This document shows positions 5,093-5,921 of a DNA stretch of 5,921 nt, in pieces. Where the stretch lies: contig JAEWMO010000089.1 of the NCBI GenBank assembly GCA_023457135.1, positions 1 through 5,921 on the forward strand. Direction: 5' to 3'. The translations under genes were made by a program, and so were the position numbers. Within the stretch, counting starts at the first letter, position 1, and every line of letters begins with the position of its first letter. The notes beneath the pieces are model-generated. The model searched no databases and was not told the origin of the DNA. It was given only the letters and a program-made list of their open reading frames with translations. This DNA is from Methanobacteriota archaeon (GTDB lineage Archaea > Halobacteriota > Methanomicrobia > Methanomicrobiales > Methanoculleaceae).

Positions 5093-5921
5093 GCCCCACC
5101 CTCCATTCTACCGACGTGTTCAAGGTAGATCTCCTCAAGCGACCTTGACGACCGGCAGACCTCCTCGATACGGATGTTGGCCCCGACAAGGGCCGCGACG
5201 AGGTCAGGTGTTGCGCCGGGGTCGGCGAGGGTGCAGTGGAGGGTGCCGCCGTCTGCGTCGCACCCGGCGACGAACGGGAGCCTCCCGACGGTCTCGCACG
5301 CGCGGGCCCGGTCGCCGGCGTCGGCGAGGGAGACCGTCACGGCCGGGCGACCGGAGGCCGAGGTGAGGCGTTCGACCGAGTCGAAGGCACGGATCCTGCC
5401 GCCGGCGAGGATAGCGACCGTCGAGCAGATGCGCTGGACCTCGTCGAGGTGGTGGGAGTTCAGAAAGACCGTCATCTCTTCCCGCCGGGAGAGCTCGAGA
5501 ATGAGGTCGCGGACCATCCTCTGCGCGCCGGGGTCGAGGCCGGAAGACGGTTCGTCGAGGAAGACGACCTCCGGTCGGTGGAGGATGGCCCGGGCGATCC
5601 CGAGTTTCCGTTTCATGCCGGTCGAGAACGTCCCGACGGGATTGTCCCGCCGGTCGGCGAGGTCGACGAGGGCGAGGAGTTCGTCGATCCTCTCCCCCGG
5701 GTCCTCGACGCCGTAGAGGCCGGCGTAGTAGGCCAGGTTGTCGGCGGCGCTCATCCGGTCGGCGAGACCGTTGTTATCAAAGAGCACCCCGATCCTCGCC
5801 CGCGCATCGTCATCAGAGGAAAGGTCCCGTCCGAGGACCCGGACCTCCCCCGCGCCGGGGGCAAGCAGGCCGAGCAGGATCCGGATGGTCGTTGTCTTCC
5901 CTGCGCCGTTCGGGCCGAGAT
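5089..5921 (-). CDS. ABC-2 type transporter ATPase (N-terminus outside window)
   Basis: The frame is open from the right edge, and 276 residues are present; perhaps 30-40 N-terminal residues are missing. The GTG at 5785-5787 is internal (V45), not the start. Visible motifs in fragment numbering: Walker A GPNGAGKT (2-9), signature FSTGMKRKLGIARA (98-111), Walker B VVFLDEP (118-124), D-loop SGLD (126-129) and the switch His in NSHHLDE (154-160). The Q-loop region IGVLFDNNGLADRMSAADNL (43-62) has Asp where many ABC ATPases have Gln, a variation seen in other NatA-like proteins. The FSTGMKRKL form of the signature is typical of ABC-2/NatA exporters. Residues about 190-276 are a C-terminal accessory domain ending in LEEIYLEHVG, as in this subgroup. 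It forms one operon with the permease and powers export across the cell membrane; substrate unknown. Confidence 0.93.
   Translation of the reverse strand, partial: LGPNGAGKTTTIRILLGLLAPGAGEVRVLGRDLSSDDDARARIGVLFDNNGLADRMSAADNLAYYAGLYGVEDPGERIDELLALVDLADRRDNPVGTFSTGMKRKLGIARAILHRPEVVFLDEPSSGLDPGAQRMVRDLILELSRREEMTVFLNSHHLDEVQRICSTVAILAGGRIRAFDSVERLTSASGRPAVTVSLADAGDRARACETVGRLPFVAGCDADGGTLHCTLADPGATPDLVAALVGANIRIEEVCRSSRSLEEIYLEHVGRMEGGA
5100..5104 (-). promoter_or_regulatory. Shine-Dalgarno of the ABC-2 permease
   Basis: On the minus strand GGAGG lies seven bases before ATG 5092, inside the last codons of the ATPase gene. It supports that start and, with the ATGA overlap, translational coupling of the two subunits. 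Confidence 0.7.

Noticed and set aside
5089..5787. ABC ATPase starting at the GTG at 5787
   Set aside because: The frame continues to the window edge and carries Walker A at about 5893-5916, so this GTG is internal.

Overview
This is a GC-rich window that reads as chromosomal DNA of a methanogenic archaeon, most likely Methanomicrobiales (Methanoculleus-like). The evidence is the SerRS sequence style, archaeal TATA boxes about 27 bases ahead of start codons without a Shine-Dalgarno, T-rich terminators, and a small membrane protein with an Ig-like domain of a kind common in methanogen genomes. The genus is inferred from remembered family resemblance, not from a search.

Layout from left to right. 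Bases 1-345 are the 3' end of an ABC-3 (ZnuB/MntB type) metal-transport permease. It is followed after 50 bases on the same strand by a 174-residue protein of unknown function (396-920). A 150-residue membrane-anchored protein of unknown function lies on the minus strand (1065-1517). It is divergent from serS (1680-2957), which encodes a complete bacterial-type seryl-tRNA synthetase. A 192-base intergenic stretch rich in inverted repeats follows. Next is a beta-lactamase/DD-peptidase-fold serine hydrolase with a lipoprotein-like signal (3150-4370). Convergent to it on the minus strand are an ABC-2 type permease (4391-5092) and its ATPase (5089 to beyond 5921, N-terminus outside the window), which overlap by ATGA and form one operon.

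The window is mostly ordinary core and accessory chromosome. Only two pairs are functionally linked: the ABC-2 ATPase with its permease, and possibly the metal permease with the unknown gene behind it. I found no mobile element, CRISPR array, tRNA or rRNA, and no convincing new multi-gene system. The parts most worth a second look are the strong imperfect hairpin at 3069-3108 and the other inverted repeats between serS and the hydrolase, the recurring pattern of apparently leaderless genes, and the biological role of a penicillin-recognising-fold lipoprotein in an archaeon expected to lack peptidoglycan.
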